Below, in pieces: positions 62,834-64,000 of a DNA stretch of 64,000 bases. The position numbers were made by a program, and so were the translations under genes. Position 1 is the stretch's first letter, and every line of letters starts with the position of its first letter. The notes below the pieces were generated by a model. That model saw only the letters and a program-made list of their open reading frames with translations. It had not been told where the DNA came from and did not search any database. Source of the DNA: Aurelia coerulea (lineage: Eukaryota > Cnidaria > Scyphozoa > Semaeostomeae > Ulmaridae); assembly GCA_039566865.1 (NCBI GenBank), contig CM076947.1, forward strand, positions 23,065,501 through 23,129,500, read 5' to 3'.

Positions 62834-64000
62834 CTAAAAAAAACATACTCATCAGTTTCAAACTAATAAACAGTCCTTTGGATGTAATTTGCTAAATTTG
62901 ACTAGCCCATAATTTGCTGAAACTGGCTTAAAGAAACTCCGTTTACCACGGCCGTTCGTCAAAATATACCAAACAAACTTATGCATCATTCGACGCAGAA
63001 TTAAACGAAGAATATCATAAAAATATATTCAGTTGATTCAATAAAATCACGAATGATTTATTCTAGATTTAAGGCAAAATCGACCACCCTTGCGAAAAAA
63101 TCTTTGTGTACCCCAATGTTAATCGTTGGACCACGACTATCTACTTACCAAAGACTTAAGGCCCTGAACTGCAAAACCGTGTCACGAATTTTTGATAAAA
63201 GGTATTTTCTTGAAATGATATCATTTTAAATAAATGCAAATGTCTTAAATGTCTTTTTTAACTTTCAGACCCTTGTAAAAATCGGACCATTGGATCTATC
63301 ACAAATCGCTGACACGGTTTCGTAGTTTTATGCTTTGTGACCCTGTGTGCCAAGTTTCAAGCGATTCGATTGGCCTGTTGGGTACACAAAGATTTTTTAT
63401 TACCCACCAGTACCCCGGAATCCTGTTTCGAGAAATTAGGCTTTTATCGAAATGAAGCAAAAATTGCGGGAAATACGATTATGCATGAAAGGTCAAGCAA
63501 TTAGGCTTAAGCGCGGTATTGGTAAAGCATTATATCAATAACATAGCAGCACGGGATGTCACGAACATAGCTGGAAGGTCAAGTGAGTTTACTTTAATCC
63601 CCTAATGTATATTCCCGCAACTTTTGAGAAACATGATTGCTCCTTTTAAAATGCTCAAATTTATAAGTTATTGTGACTATTTCTGGAAGTGAGTTGGTTT
63701 AAACAGTCCTCAAATACTTGTACCATCAGATTATGACAAAAACGAAAAATCGAAAATTTGTCGTCTGAACAGTTACAGTAACCTTAAATTTCAGTCAAAA
63801 TGTAGGAATGGGTCCCCAACATTTTTCCTGAAAATTCTTTTATTTCAGTTAAAGGCTGGTTTTTATTCTATGGCTCCTGTTTAAGCAGCATCCTTCAAAC
63901 AAATAAAATCCTTGCACCACTGATGCCGGTTGGACAGCAGAGATTCTTTCTTTGATAACATTATTCTGTAAGTTAAAAATTGAAGGATTTCAGCTGTGCT
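62834..64000. other. TNPO3 intron (upstream), with a foldback
   Basis: No exon matching the missing TNPO3 N-terminus was found. An inverted repeat pairs TTGTGTACCCCAATGTTAAT... AAACCGTGTCACG (about 63100-63190) with CTGACACGGTTTCG...TTGGGTACACAAAG (about 63310-63395). Confidence 0.5.

Noticed and set aside
62834..64000. Search for the missing TNPO3 N-terminal exon
   Set aside because: No minus-strand open segment with GT-AG borders resembles the human N-terminus; it must lie beyond the window.

Overview
The window is animal nuclear DNA, AT-rich and packed with repeats. Its genes are split by GT-AG introns, no bacterial-style gene packing is present, and intronless rhodopsin-like GPCR genes occur. 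The gene repertoire (transportin-3, an ABIN/TNIP-like ubiquitin-binding adaptor, MECA-like GPCRs) and the repeat types (Penelope-like, CR1-like, tRNA-derived SINE, many foldback MITEs) fit a marine invertebrate. A cnidarian is my best guess, but the species cannot be proven from this sequence. Layout: (1) 1052-4626, plus strand: the last three coding exons of a TNIP/ABIN-like gene, ending in a UBAN coiled coil and a short Pro/Ser-rich tail; its 5' part lies off the left edge. (2) 4627-15462: about 11 kb between two convergent genes, made of tandem duplications, foldback elements, TIR elements and retroelement scraps, with no gene that I can support. (3) 15463-62833, minus strand: transportin-3 (TNPO3), an importin-beta-family receptor that carries SR proteins into the nucleus. 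I could reconstruct 29 coding exons by hand from splice sites, reading phase and similarity to the human protein. They join in frame to 2571 nt (856 residues plus stop), matching human TNPO3 from about residue 70 to its C-terminus. The first exon or exons lie off the right edge. (4) Inside the 9-kb TNPO3 intron 42612-51649, on the opposite strand, sit two tandem intronless class A GPCR paralogues (46789-47706 and 50039-50875). The genes are not obviously one functional unit: TNIP is a candidate NF-kB/ubiquitin adaptor, TNPO3 is housekeeping nuclear import, and the GPCRs are nested tenants. The rest of the window is a dense set of non-autonomous mobile elements. They include TA-flanked families with termini resembling ACCGGGTG..CCA, pogo-like CAGTAAAAACCC elements, elements flanked by TTAA, near-perfect long hairpins, LINE 3' ends, Penelope-like remnants with hammerhead-like motifs, and a SINE inserted inside a MITE. 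Several elements lie within tens of bases of TNPO3 splice sites.
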